Origin: Rhizobacter sp. Root1238
GTDB lineage: Bacteria; Pseudomonadota; Gammaproteobacteria; Burkholderiales; Burkholderiaceae_C
Assembly: GCF_001425825.1 (NCBI RefSeq)
Contig: NZ_LMDM01000002.1
Location: 166,833-230,832, forward strand
Reading direction: 5' to 3'
Length of the DNA stretch: 64,000 bases
The notes beneath the pieces were generated by a model. The model ran no database searches, was not told where the DNA came from, and saw nothing but the letters and a program-made list of their open reading frames with translations. The position numbers were made by a program, and so were the translations under genes. Numbering within the stretch: position 1 is the first letter of the stretch; every line of letters begins with the position of its first letter. This document shows, piece after piece, positions 35,250 to 44,246 of this stretch.

Positions 35250-36814
35250 AGCGGCTGCAGGTCCGGTCCGCGCAGCCCGACCAGCAAGGCCCGCCCGTTG
35301 TCGTCGATGCGGAACTCGCCGTAGCGCGCGCCCGACCAGCGCTGGGCCTCGCCCTCGCGGAAGAACCATGCATCGGTGACGAGGATCCAGTCGCCGCCCT
35401 TCGGCGTCAGCTCGATGCGCAGCTCATCGGCGGCGAGCGCGCTGCCGTCGTCCAGCCGCAGCAGCGTCAGCACGTTGCGCTCATCGCGCCGCGCGACCGC
35501 GTGCGGGCGCTGCGCACGCAGCTGGTCGCCGTCGAGCTGCTGCGCCACGCGGGGTGGCATGCGGAAGTTCAACCGCATGAAATCACCTTGCATCAACGAG
35601 CGCGGATCGGCCGGTGCGAGTTCGACGAACACCGGCTGACCGTGGGCGATCAGCGATTCCTTCTGCCAGATCGCAATATTCGCGACGGCCAGCACGGCCA
35701 CAGCGCAGGCGGCGATCCCCCAGCGCTGCAGACCGGCCGGTGGCACAGCGGGGGCCGCGGTCTCGCTCGACGCGCGCCGCGGGCTTCCCCATCGCGCCAG
35801 CAGCGCGAGCACCGCGCCGGCCGCCACCATCAGCAAGGCCTTGTGGGCGAGCGGCCAGGCCAGCTGGTAGTAGAACGCGCCGATGATCCAGGCGGCAGCC
35901 ACCCCCGCCGCGGCGGCCAGGCGCCAGCGCCGCGTGGTGATGCTCAGCGCGAGCACCAGCAGCACCGCGCCGAGCGTCGGCATCAGGCAGGCCAGCAGCG
36001 CGAGCACGGCGGCCACGCCGGCCAGCCACGGCCGCCGCAGGCCCGGCCAGCGGCGCGCGGCCCACAGCGCGCCCGCGACGGCCAGCGCCAGCGAGGCCAA
36101 CTGCTGCAGCGTGCCGGTCCAGTGATGTCCACTGCGATCGAAGCCGCGCACGACATCGCTGCCGAACTCACCGAGGTTCGCGCCGACCAGGAAGGTCATG
36201 CCGGCCCACCACGCCAGGCCGCACAGCGTTGCGAGCAGCCAGCCGGCGCTGACCGGCTCGACGACGGCCGCGTGCACCGGCGCAATGCGGCGCACCAGCA
36301 CGTGTGCCGCCAGCCAGGCCGCGACGCAGCCGTGCCAGGCGAGCCAGAACACACCGAGGCGCGTCGCATGCGAGCCGCGCCACGGGTCGATCGCCAGCGC
36401 GAGCGCCCCCGTCGCCGCCGCCAACGCGCCGAGCAGCGCGCGCAGCCAATCGGCGCGCACCAATACCGCGGCGGCGAGCGCGACCGCACCGAGCGTCGCG
36501 AAAGCGAGGGCGTCCGGCAGGTCGCGGAACAGTCCGAACGCAAGCACGCCGCCGCCGACGATCAAGCCCGGCACCGCGAGCTGCTCGACGAACAGCGGGA
36601 TCTGCCGCGAGTGCAGCACCACCAGCGAGCCGGCCAGCACCAGCAGTCCGATCAGGTAGGGGCCGGCGCCGCGCGTGACGAAGTCGCCGAACAGCATGCC
36701 GACGACGATGATCAGCGGCACGGCCGCCAGCCAGGCGCCGAGGCCGGTCAGCAGCACGACCGGCCACGGGCGGGTCTCGGATGTCTCGGAAGGGGTCATG
36801 AGGGAATCGCTCAT
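35246..36814 (-). CDS. Membrane protein with DUF4401 and GDYXXLXY domains
   Basis: A 522-residue protein. Residues 15-385 contain about twelve hydrophobic spans (the DUF4401-like part). The C-terminal part after about residue 385 is the GDYXXLXY domain, with QGDFMRLNF as its defining motif and ARYGEFRI near the end. It overlaps the DUF2157 gene by four bases; DUF2157 and DUF4401/GDYXXLXY proteins usually occur as a pair. Function is unknown. Confidence 0.85.
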   Translation of the reverse strand: MSDSLMTPSETSETRPWPVVLLTGLGAWLAAVPLIIVVGMLFGDFVTRGAGPYLIGLLVLAGSLVVLHSRQIPLFVEQLAVPGLIVGGGVLAFGLFRDLPDALAFATLGAVALAAAVLVRADWLRALLGALAAATGALALAIDPWRGSHATRLGVFWLAWHGCVAAWLAAHVLVRRIAPVHAAVVEPVSAGWLLATLCGLAWWAGMTFLVGANLGEFGSDVVRGFDRSGHHWTGTLQQLASLALAVAGALWAARRWPGLRRPWLAGVAAVLALLACLMPTLGAVLLVLALSITTRRWRLAAAAGVAAAWIIGAFYYQLAWPLAHKALLMVAAGAVLALLARWGSPRRASSETAAPAVPPAGLQRWGIAACAVAVLAVANIAIWQKESLIAHGQPVFVELAPADPRSLMQGDFMRLNFRMPPRVAQQLDGDQLRAQRPHAVARRDERNVLTLLRLDDGSALAADELRIELTPKGGDWILVTDAWFFREGEAQRWSGARYGEFRIDDNGRALLVGLRGPDLQPL

Positions 36815-37722
36815 GCGTCGGCTCCGGTGGTGGTGCCGGTCCGTGCGTGGCGGCGTGCGAGGTGCATCACGCCCGACACGCTGGCGGCCAGCAGCCCGGC
36901 GGCGGACAGGCCCAGCAACAGCATCCGGCTGATCTCGTCGAACGCGCTGCGGCGATCGAACAGCCAGTGCGTGAGCCCGGCGACGAGCAGCGCGTTCAGC
37001 CCCAGGGCCACCGCGCTGAGCCCGTAGATGTCGAAGAGGTGCCGGTTGGCCAGCAGCACCGCGGCGATGCCCAGCACCGCGAGCGCCAGCGCGTAGTGCG
37101 CGCCGCTGCGGTCGCTGAACAGCGCGCTGGCACCGCTGACGCAGATCATCAGGACGGCCAGCGTCACCGCGGTGCGCTCACCCCATTCACCGCCGCCGGT
37201 GAAGCGCTGCCACGCCGGGTGCAGCGCGACCACCAGCGCGATCGCCGCGCTCCAGCCGATCAGGTGCGCGGGCAGGTCCTGCGGTTCGATGCGCCAGCGG
37301 TGACCGGTGTGCGCGACGATCCACAGCGAGATGCCGCTCATCGCGACCAGCGCGAACGGGGCCCACAGCACGTCGCTGCGCGCCCCCAGGCACAGCGGCA
37401 GCGCGAGCGCGGCCCAGAGTGCGAACAGCTGCCAGGGGTCGGCGCCAGTCTGGTAGGTCTGGCCGAAGAACGCGAACAGCCCGCCGATCGCCAGCAGTGC
37501 CAGCAGCCCGAACGGTGCGCGCAACGCCGGCCGCCACAGCGCGCCGGCGCACATCACCGCCACGCAGCCTTGCAGCAACGCGAAGCGGCCGGTGCGACCC
37601 AGCGTGTCCCAGTTGGCGGCGATCCAGAAGATCAGCCCGAGGCCGCCGAGCGCCGCGGCCAGCACGGCGATGCCTTGCGGCAGGCGCTGCGAGAGCGCGG
37701 GGGGTTCTTCATGCAGGTCCAT
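36811..37722 (-). CDS. DUF2157 membrane protein
   Basis: A 303-residue membrane protein with about ten hydrophobic spans. The segments LGLIFWIAANWDTLGRTGRFALLQ and GGLFAFFGQTYQTGADPWQLF are the family signature (W-x-x-N-W; FGQ-x-Y-Q-T-G-A). I chose ATG 37722 because GGAGGAG lies just upstream; an earlier in-frame ATG at 37806 would add an unlike 28 residues. Paired with the next gene. Function is unknown. Confidence 0.85.
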   Translation of the reverse strand: MDLHEEPPALSQRLPQGIAVLAAALGGLGLIFWIAANWDTLGRTGRFALLQGCVAVMCAGALWRPALRAPFGLLALLAIGGLFAFFGQTYQTGADPWQLFALWAALALPLCLGARSDVLWAPFALVAMSGISLWIVAHTGHRWRIEPQDLPAHLIGWSAAIALVVALHPAWQRFTGGGEWGERTAVTLAVLMICVSGASALFSDRSGAHYALALAVLGIAAVLLANRHLFDIYGLSAVALGLNALLVAGLTHWLFDRRSAFDEISRMLLLGLSAAGLLAASVSGVMHLARRHARTGTTTGADA

Positions 37723-37850
37723 GGCTCCTCCGGTGGTGGGCGCGATGGTAGCGATGCACGGTGATGCCTGGTGCCGCTGCATGCGCGCGGTGCCGCGGGC
37801 TGCCACCGTCGGGATCGTGGACCGATACCGCGCTCAGCCCGATACCGCGC

Positions 37851-38324
37851 TCAGTCCGATGCCGCGAGGTTGTCCGTCACCCGCTGCAGCAGCGCCTGCA
37901 GCTGCCGCTGCTCGGCCGTGCTGAAGCCCGACACCGCGCGCGCCGTCAGCTTGCGCGCCTGCTGCTGCAGCGTGCGCAGCACCGCCTGGCCGTCGGCCGT
38001 CAGCGACAGCACGACGCTGCGCCGGTCCGCCGCGTCGGCCTGCGCATCGAGCAGGCCGCGTTCGCGCAGGCCCTTGATCAGCCGCGCCAGCTGCGCCTTG
38101 TCGCGCCCGCTGTGCTGCGCCAGCTCGCTCTGCGTCGCGCCCGGGTGGCGGCCGAAGTAGCCGAGCACCTTGCTCTCCATGTGCGTGATGTCGTGCGGCC
38201 CGTCGCGCAGCACCTGGTACTGCTGGCCGCGGTACTGGTGCATCACCGTGTGGATCAGCTCCAGCACGTCGTCTTCCACGCGGGCTTTGCCCTGATGGTT
38301 GACATTGTCATCTTGTTTGCCCAT
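37851..38324 (-). CDS. MarR-family regulator divergent from the flavoreductase
   Basis: A 157-residue MarR protein. The recognition region is QSELAQHSGRDKAQLARLIKGLRERGLL with wing DAADRRSVVLSLTADGQ. The start is uncertain: ATG 38324 has no ribosome site and places the palindrome at 38300-38310 inside the coding region (codons for DDNVN). A GTG at 38279 (EDDVLELIH) would leave both palindrome halves upstream. It probably represses itself and the divergent flavoreductase-methyltransferase pair. Confidence 0.85.
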   Translation of the reverse strand: MGKQDDNVNHQGKARVEDDVLELIHTVMHQYRGQQYQVLRDGPHDITHMESKVLGYFGRHPGATQSELAQHSGRDKAQLARLIKGLRERGLLDAQADAADRRSVVLSLTADGQAVLRTLQQQARKLTARAVSGFSTAEQRQLQALLQRVTDNLAASD

Positions 38325-38344
38325 GATGGGGGATATTGTCAACC
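38297..38344. promoter_or_regulatory. Inverted repeats in the MarR-flavoreductase divergent region
   Basis: GGTTGACA (38297-38304) and TGTCAACC (38337-38344) are perfectly complementary. The left one is part of the palindrome TGACATTGTCA (38300-38310), and ATTGTCA occurs again at 38335-38341. This looks like a MarR operator with two sites about 31 bp apart. Confidence 0.5.
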
Positions 38345-38363
38345 ATTTCGGAAGCCAGCTCCC

Positions 38364-39101
38364 ATGACGGCAAAAACATCCACCCGGCGCGTGCAGCGCG
38401 TCCAGCACGAGATCAAGCGGCGCGAGCTGAGCGTGGTGCGCGTCGAGGCCACCAGCCCCGGCTTCCGCCGCATCGTGGTGGCCGGCGCGCCGATGGCCGG
38501 CTTCGTCAGCGCGTCGTTCGACGACCATGTGAAGCTCTTCATCGACACCGGCGACGGCGAGGCGGTGCGCCGCGACTACACGCCGCGGCGCCACGATGCC
38601 GCGGCGGGCGAGCTGACGCTGGATTTCGCGCTGCACGACGACGGCCCGGCCTCCGACTGGGCCGCGCGTGCGAGGCCCGGCGACGCGTTGACCGTGGCCG
38701 GCCCGCGCGGCTCGTTCATCATCCCGCTCGACTTCGACTGGCACCTGCTGGTCGGCGACGCGAGCGCGCTGCCGGCGATCGAACGCCGGCTGGAGGAACT
38801 GCCGGCCGGCACGCGGGCGATCGTGCTGCTGCAGCTCGACGCCGTCGACCGCCGGCCGCTGGCGAGCGCGGCCGAGCTGCAGGTGCAGCACGTCGACAGC
38901 GACGCCGCGCTGATCGCCGCGGCGCGTGCGCTGGCATTGCCGCCCGGCGACGGCTATGCCTGGTGCGCCGGCGAAGCCACGGTGATGGCCACGCTGCGCC
39001 GCGTGCTGGTCGACGAGAAGGGCCACGACCGCCACGCGATCCGCGCGGCCGCGTACTGGAAGCGTGGTGCGATCGCGCACCACGAGAACCTCGAATCCTG
39101 A
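38364..39101 (+). CDS. Siderophore-interacting-type FAD reductase
   Basis: A 245-residue protein of the SIP/ViuB family. FAD-binding R-x-Y-T motif is RRDYTPRRHD (72-81), followed by ASDWAARARPGD, GPRGSFIIP and, in the C-terminal NAD(P)H-related part, YAWCAGEA and YWKRG. The family reduces ferric siderophores in the cytoplasm, using NAD(P)H. No siderophore transport gene is near, so another flavin-reductase job is also possible. It starts at ATG 38364, 40 bp from the divergent MarR gene, and the O-methyltransferase gene follows 11 bp later. Confidence 0.85.
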   Translation: MTAKTSTRRVQRVQHEIKRRELSVVRVEATSPGFRRIVVAGAPMAGFVSASFDDHVKLFIDTGDGEAVRRDYTPRRHDAAAGELTLDFALHDDGPASDWAARARPGDALTVAGPRGSFIIPLDFDWHLLVGDASALPAIERRLEELPAGTRAIVLLQLDAVDRRPLASAAELQVQHVDSDAALIAAARALALPPGDGYAWCAGEATVMATLRRVLVDEKGHDRHAIRAAAYWKRGAIAHHENLES

Positions 39102-39112
39102 AGGAGAACGCC

Positions 39113-39775
39113 ATGTCAAACCGCACCCTGCCGCTCGACGACCGCCTGCTCGACTACGTCATCGCCCATTCGGTGCGCGAGCACCCGGCGCAGGCCGCGC
39201 TGCGCGATGCGACGCGCAAGCATCCGCATGCGTCGATGCAGATCTCGCCCGAGCAAGGGCAGTTCATGTCGCTGCTGGTGCGGCTGATCGGCGCACGCCG
39301 CGCGATCGAGGTCGGCGTGTTCACCGGCTACAGCGCGTTGACGGTGGCGCTCGCGCTGCCCGACGACGGCCGGCTGCTCGCCTGCGACATCAGCGACGAC
39401 TACACCCGCGTCGGCCGGCCGTTCTGGCAGCAGGCGGGTGTCGCACACAAGATCGACCTGCAGATCGCGCCGGCGCTGCAGACGCTGGATGCGCGGCTCG
39501 CGGCGGGCGAGGCCGGGCAGTACGACTTCGCGTTCATCGATGCCGACAAGCGCGGCTACGACGGCTATGTCGAGCGCTGCCTGCAGCTGCTGCGCCCGGG
39601 CGGGCTGATCGCGATCGACAACGTGCTGTGGGGCGGCGAGGTGGCGCGCCCGACCGCGGCCGGCACCGACACCGCGGCGCTGCAAGCGCTCAACGACAAG
39701 CTGCACCGCGACGAGCGGGTCGATGTGTCGATGCTGCCGATCGGGGATGGGCTGACGCTCGCGCGCAAGCGCTGA
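39113..39775 (+). CDS. Class I O-methyltransferase (caffeoyl-CoA O-methyltransferase-like)
   Basis: A 220-residue SAM-dependent O-methyltransferase of family 3. SAM motif AIEVGVFTGYSALTVALAL (64-82), ACDISDDY, the metal-binding FIDADKRGYDGY and IDNVLWGG are all present. AAGGAG precedes ATG 39113. It likely methylates a catechol-type phenol and forms an operon with the flavoreductase, but the substrate is unknown. Confidence 0.9.
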   Translation: MSNRTLPLDDRLLDYVIAHSVREHPAQAALRDATRKHPHASMQISPEQGQFMSLLVRLIGARRAIEVGVFTGYSALTVALALPDDGRLLACDISDDYTRVGRPFWQQAGVAHKIDLQIAPALQTLDARLAAGEAGQYDFAFIDADKRGYDGYVERCLQLLRPGGLIAIDNVLWGGEVARPTAAGTDTAALQALNDKLHRDERVDVSMLPIGDGLTLARKR

Positions 39776-39796
39776 GCGGCGCCCTGTCCGCGTCGC

Positions 39797-41731
39797 TCAG
39801 GGGGCGGAGGCCGCCGCAGCGGGGACGGCTGGTGCCCCGATGTGCCTGTCCAGGAAGGCAAGCAGCGTTTCGTAAAGGCGTCGGCGGTCGTCGAGGTCGA
39901 AGCCATGGCCCGCCCTGTCGATGGCCATCCACTCGACCGGCTTGCCGGCGGCCTTCAACGCGTCGCGCATCTTCTCTGCGTGCTCGATCGGCACGCGGCC
40001 GTCGTACTCGCCGTGGATCAGCAGGACCGGCGCGCGAACGAGCTCCGCGTGCTTCAGCGGCGAAACCGCATCGAGAGCCTGTTGCTGTGCGGAGGGGTCG
40101 CCGATGTGCAGCCGCACCGATTTCATCGTGTCCTTGTTGTTGCGGAAGTCGGCCTCCTTGACGAAGAGGCTGATGTCGGTCACGCCGGCGACGCTGACGC
40201 CGCAGCGAAAGAGATCGGGCGTCTTGATCAGGCCCCACAGTGCCGCATAGCCGCCGTAGGACGAGCCGTAGATGCAGATGCGCTGCGGGTCGACGAGCTT
40301 CTGCGCGATCAGGTGGCGCACGCCGGCGGTGACGTCGTCCTGCATGCTCCGACCCCATTGGTGGTAGCCGGCCTCCTCGAACTTCCGGCCGAAACCCTGC
40401 GAGCCGCGAAACTGGGGTTGGAACACGGCATAGCCGCGTTGGGCCAGCAGTTGCACCTCTTCGTCCCACCCCCAGTGATCGCGGGCGATCGGGCCGCCGT
40501 GCAGCAGCACGACCAGTGGCGGCAGCGGCGCCGTGGCGGTGCCGGCCGGCCGGGTGAAATAGGCGGGGATGCTCATGCCGTCGTCCGCCGCGTAGCGCAG
40601 CGTTTCCATCGGACGCATCGTCGACGGATCGGCTTCGGTGCGCATCTTCGCCACCTCGCGCAGCGTCATGTCCTGCGTGTCGAGCAGCATCCAGCGGCCC
40701 GGCTCGGTGTCCGCAAACGACAGGATCAGCAACTTGCCGGTGGGCTTGCCGTTCACGATGTGATTGACATGCCCCGGCAGGGCGGCGTCGACGGCCTTCT
40801 GCAGGCCCGCCATGCGCGGGTCCAGCCAGACCTGCGTCGGCTTCAACCCGGAGGTCGTGACACGAACCAGTTCCTGGCTGCCGTCTGCCTTGTCCGATTG
40901 ATCGACGTACGCGAGATCCTGCGTGTCGGCGCCTGCGAGCATGTCGACGTGGCGCCCGGTCGCCACGTCGTGGCTGAACAGCGCCCAGGTGTCGCGCGAC
41001 TCGCGAGAGAACACGATCAGCGTGTCCGGCTTTCGGTCGAAGTTGACCGGAACCCAGCGCTCCTCGGTGAAGCCGAAGTCGGCGATCCGGCGAAACGCGG
41101 ACTCTCCGTTGCTGCGATACCAGTAGATGACGCGGGTGTCGTCGGAGGCGAACTTGCGATCCAGCGTGGCGACGAAACGCAACACCCCCGTGTCATCGAA
41201 GAGGCTCTGCAGCCGGTAGCCATTGACGCCATGATCGTCCGGGATCGATTTCCCCGTCCGTGCGTCGACACGCTCGTAGTCGTTGACCCCGCCCTTTCGC
41301 ATGAGCACCACGTCGTGCAGGTCTTCGACATCCGGGACACGGTGGACGAACCAGTTGCCCAGCGTCGACACCTGCTTGCCATCGAGATCGACAGCAAGCG
41401 TGCTGCTGTAGTGGTAGTCGATGGCCAGCAACTCGCCATTGATCCACGAGGCTCGCTGGATGACGTGCGCCGGCTGCGTCTCGATACTCGATTCGTCGAT
41501 CTTGCGGGCCGCGAGCGTGTCGGTGTCGATCACGAACACGGCGTTGTTGCCGTCCGTGTAACCCAGCGCAACGATGTGCTTGCCGTCCGGCGAGAGCTTC
41601 AGGTTGTAAAAGCCGCGCGGGTTGGTCAACTTGAGAATCAGCGGATCAGTGGCAACCGGTTTGTCGTCAGCCAACGCCGCATTGGCGAAGAAGGTCAGCA
41701 GCAGCGTGCAGGCGGCAATGAAAAGCCTCAT
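39797..41731 (-). CDS. S9-family prolyl oligopeptidase, exported
   Basis: A 644-residue serine peptidase. A signal peptide (MRLFIAACTLLLTFFANAALA) is followed by a beta-propeller-like part and a C-terminal alpha/beta hydrolase domain. The nucleophile motif is GSSYGGYAALW, with the acid in EYDGRVP and the histidine in RAGHGFD. I chose ATG 41731 because it begins the signal peptide; an earlier in-frame ATG at 41776 does not. It should cleave short peptides in the periplasm. Neighbours give no pathway hint. Confidence 0.9.
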   Translation of the reverse strand: MRLFIAACTLLLTFFANAALADDKPVATDPLILKLTNPRGFYNLKLSPDGKHIVALGYTDGNNAVFVIDTDTLAARKIDESSIETQPAHVIQRASWINGELLAIDYHYSSTLAVDLDGKQVSTLGNWFVHRVPDVEDLHDVVLMRKGGVNDYERVDARTGKSIPDDHGVNGYRLQSLFDDTGVLRFVATLDRKFASDDTRVIYWYRSNGESAFRRIADFGFTEERWVPVNFDRKPDTLIVFSRESRDTWALFSHDVATGRHVDMLAGADTQDLAYVDQSDKADGSQELVRVTTSGLKPTQVWLDPRMAGLQKAVDAALPGHVNHIVNGKPTGKLLILSFADTEPGRWMLLDTQDMTLREVAKMRTEADPSTMRPMETLRYAADDGMSIPAYFTRPAGTATAPLPPLVVLLHGGPIARDHWGWDEEVQLLAQRGYAVFQPQFRGSQGFGRKFEEAGYHQWGRSMQDDVTAGVRHLIAQKLVDPQRICIYGSSYGGYAALWGLIKTPDLFRCGVSVAGVTDISLFVKEADFRNNKDTMKSVRLHIGDPSAQQQALDAVSPLKHAELVRAPVLLIHGEYDGRVPIEHAEKMRDALKAAGKPVEWMAIDRAGHGFDLDDRRRLYETLLAFLDRHIGAPAVPAAAASAP

Positions 41732-41797
41732 GGCATGTCGTGGCCGCAATCGTGCAGCTCCCTCCAGGGCCGGCATTGTGCGGCATGAGGCGCCGCC

Positions 41798-42904
41798 TCA
41801 ACCCCACACTTCCGCCGCCGTCTCCACCACCAGCCGCAGCTTCGCCCGCTGCGCCTCCACCGCGATGTCGTTGCCGTGCACCGTGCTGCTGAAGCCGCAC
41901 TGCGGCGACAGGCACAGCTGCTCCAGCGGCACGTACTTCGCGGCCTCGTCGATGCGGCGCTTCAGGTCGTCCTTCGACTCCAGCTCGCCGAGCTTGGTCG
42001 TCACCAGCCCGAGCACCACCGTCTTGCCCTTCGGCAGGAAGCGCAGCGGCTTGAAGTCGCCGCTGCGCGCGTCGTCGTACTCCAGGAAGTACGCATCGAC
42101 ATCCATCTCCGACAGCAGCGCCTGCGCCACCGGCTCGTAGCCGCCCTGCGCGGCCCAGGTGCTCTTGAAGTTGCCGCGGCACAGGTGCACCGCGAGCGTC
42201 ATGCCGGCCGGCTTCTGCGCCACCACGCGGTTGATGAAACCGGCGTAGCGGTGCGGCAATTCGTCGGGGTCGTCGCCACGCTGGCGGGCCGCCTCGCGCA
42301 TCTTGTCGTCGCACAGGTAGGCGAGGTTGGTGTCGTCCATCTGCACGTAGGTCGCGCCGGCGGCGGCCAGCGAGCGCAGCTCGTCGCCATAGGCGTTCGC
42401 GACGTCCTGGTAGAACGGCTCCAGGTCCGGGTAGTGCTCGCGGCTGATGCCCGCCCGGCCACCGCGGAAGTGCAGCATCGTCGGCGACGGGATCGTCACC
42501 TTCGGCGTGCGCCGCGTCTGCGATTTCAGATACTCGAAGTCGGCGCGCTGGATGTCCTTCACATGGCGGACGGTGTCGATCACGCGCATCACCGGTGGTG
42601 CCAGCTCCTCGCTGCCGTCGGGCTTCTTCACCAGCACCGGGATGTCGGTCTTCACGCCGCCCAGCTGCTCCAGGAAATCGATGTGGAAGTAGGTGCGCCG
42701 GAACTCGCCGTCGGTGATGCTCTGCAATCCCACGTCTTCCTGGAAGCGCACGATCTCGGTGATCGCACGGTCCTCCACCGCGCGCAGTTCGGCCGCACCG
42801 ATCTCCTTCAACCGAAACCGCTCGCGCGCTTCCAGCAGGAACTTCGGCCGCAGGAAACTGCCGACGTGGTCGGCACGGAAAGGGGCCCCTGAACGCTCGG
42901 TCAT
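41798..42904 (-). CDS. MetE-like zinc methyltransferase (cobalamin-independent methionine synthase C-terminal family)
   Basis: A 368-residue protein equal to the catalytic C-terminal half of MetE alone. Zinc ligands are visible: H240 and C242 (AVHLCRGN), E275 (YFLEYD) and C336 (CLSPQCGF). Start DHVGSFLRP is typical for the family. The partner domain that binds polyglutamyl folate in MetE is absent. Such stand-alone proteins use other methyl or alkyl donors; in an aromatic-acid region a role in C1 or thioether metabolism is possible. It is divergent from the third Liv operon. Confidence 0.85.
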   Translation of the reverse strand: MTERSGAPFRADHVGSFLRPKFLLEARERFRLKEIGAAELRAVEDRAITEIVRFQEDVGLQSITDGEFRRTYFHIDFLEQLGGVKTDIPVLVKKPDGSEELAPPVMRVIDTVRHVKDIQRADFEYLKSQTRRTPKVTIPSPTMLHFRGGRAGISREHYPDLEPFYQDVANAYGDELRSLAAAGATYVQMDDTNLAYLCDDKMREAARQRGDDPDELPHRYAGFINRVVAQKPAGMTLAVHLCRGNFKSTWAAQGGYEPVAQALLSEMDVDAYFLEYDDARSGDFKPLRFLPKGKTVVLGLVTTKLGELESKDDLKRRIDEAAKYVPLEQLCLSPQCGFSSTVHGNDIAVEAQRAKLRLVVETAAEVWG

Positions 42905-42959
42905 GACAGTCTCCTGTGAGGGTTCACCGCGATGCGCGATGTCCCTGTTTCTGCTGCAA

Positions 42960-42976
42960 TGTTCTTATATAGAACA
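42960..42976. promoter_or_regulatory. Palindromic operator candidate between the MetE-like gene and the third Liv operon
   Basis: TGTTCTTATATAGAACA: 6-bp arms (TGTTCT/AGAACA) around TATAT, placed 56 bp before the MetE-like start and 84 bp before the binding-protein start. Such GTTC/GAAC palindromes are typical of IclR- or GntR-type operators. No regulator gene is adjacent; the IclR regulator at 49738 or a gene elsewhere may bind. Confidence 0.5.
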
Positions 42977-43059
42977 CGGGTGCTGTATGCGAACCTGGAT
43001 GCTAGCATCCGGCCCCGGATTCGCTGCATCATCCACCGCCTTCCCATCGGAGACAACGC

Positions 43060-44244
43060 ATGCAAAAGCGCACCGCCCTGCGGCACCTCGCTGCGGCGGG
43101 GCTGGCCACCAGCCTGCCCCTGGCTTTCCCCTCGACGGCCCTGGCCCAGGCCAGGCCGTTCAAGATCGGCTTCATCCTCCCGATGACCGGGCAGTCGGCC
43201 TCCACCGGCCGGCAGATCGAAGCCGCCGCGAAGCTGTATCTGGCGCAGAACGGCGCGACGGTGGCAGGCCGCAAGATCGAGCTGATCGTCAAGGACGACG
43301 GCGGCGTGGCCGACGCGACCCGCCGCATCGCGCAGGAGCTGGTCGTCAGCGACAAGGTCGACGTGCTGGCCGGCTTCGGGCTGACGCCGCTGGCGCTGGC
43401 CACCGCACCCATCGCCACGCAGAGCAAGACGCCGATGGTCGTGACGGCCGCGGCCACGTCGATCGTCACCGAGCAGTCGCCGTACATCGTGCGCACCAGC
43501 TTCACGCTGCCGCAGGTCACGCTGGGCATCGCCGAATGGGCGAGCAAGAACCAGATCAAGCGGGCGGTGACGATGGTGGCCGACTACGCGCCGGGCATCG
43601 ATGCCGAGAAGACCTTCAAGGACCGCTTCAAGCTGAACGGCGGCGAGATCGTCGCCGAGATCCGCTCGCCGCTGCGCAACCCCGATTTCGCGCCCTTCCT
43701 GCAGAAGGTGCGCGATGCGAATCCAGATGCGGTGTTCGTGTTCCTGCCGTCCGGCCAGGGCGCGGCCTTCATGAAGCAGTTCGCCGAGCGCGGGCTCGAC
43801 AAATCCGGCATCCGGCTGATCTGCACCGGCGACGTGACCGATGACGACCAGCTGAACGACATGGGCGACGTCGCGCTGAACATCGTCAGCTCGCACCACT
43901 ACTCGGCCTCGCACCCGTCGGCGGTCAACAAGAAGTTCGTCGAGGCCTTCCAGGCGGCCAACAAGTTCCGCCCCAACTTCATGGCGGTGGCCGGCTACGA
44001 CGGCATGCGGGTGATCGTGAAGGCACTCGAGGCCACCAAGGGCGCCGGTGGCGGCGATGCGCTGCTGGCCGCGATGAAGGGCCAGGTGTTCGAGAGCCCG
44101 CGCGGCCCGGTGCTGATCGACGCGCAGACGCGCGACATCGTGCAGGACGTCTACATCCGCCGCGTCGCCCGCGTGAACGGCCAGCTGTACAACGAGGAGT
44201 TCGAGGTGCAGAAGGCGGTGAAGGATCCGAACAAGACGAAGTAG
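43060..44244 (+). CDS. livK: Periplasmic binding protein of the third Liv-type transporter
   Basis: A 394-residue binding protein. The twin-arginine-free signal (QKRTALRHLAAAGLATSLPLAFPSTALAQ) has a KR pair and Ala-rich hydrophobic part; cleavage is likely after ALAQA. The mature protein starts PFKIGFILPMTGQSASTG. The ligand is not known; surrounding pob/pca genes suggest an aromatic acid such as 4-hydroxybenzoate or protocatechuate. livH follows 2 bp later. Confidence 0.87.
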   Translation: MQKRTALRHLAAAGLATSLPLAFPSTALAQARPFKIGFILPMTGQSASTGRQIEAAAKLYLAQNGATVAGRKIELIVKDDGGVADATRRIAQELVVSDKVDVLAGFGLTPLALATAPIATQSKTPMVVTAAATSIVTEQSPYIVRTSFTLPQVTLGIAEWASKNQIKRAVTMVADYAPGIDAEKTFKDRFKLNGGEIVAEIRSPLRNPDFAPFLQKVRDANPDAVFVFLPSGQGAAFMKQFAERGLDKSGIRLICTGDVTDDDQLNDMGDVALNIVSSHHYSASHPSAVNKKFVEAFQAANKFRPNFMAVAGYDGMRVIVKALEATKGAGGGDALLAAMKGQVFESPRGPVLIDAQTRDIVQDVYIRRVARVNGQLYNEEFEVQKAVKDPNKTK

Positions 44245-44246
44245 GC

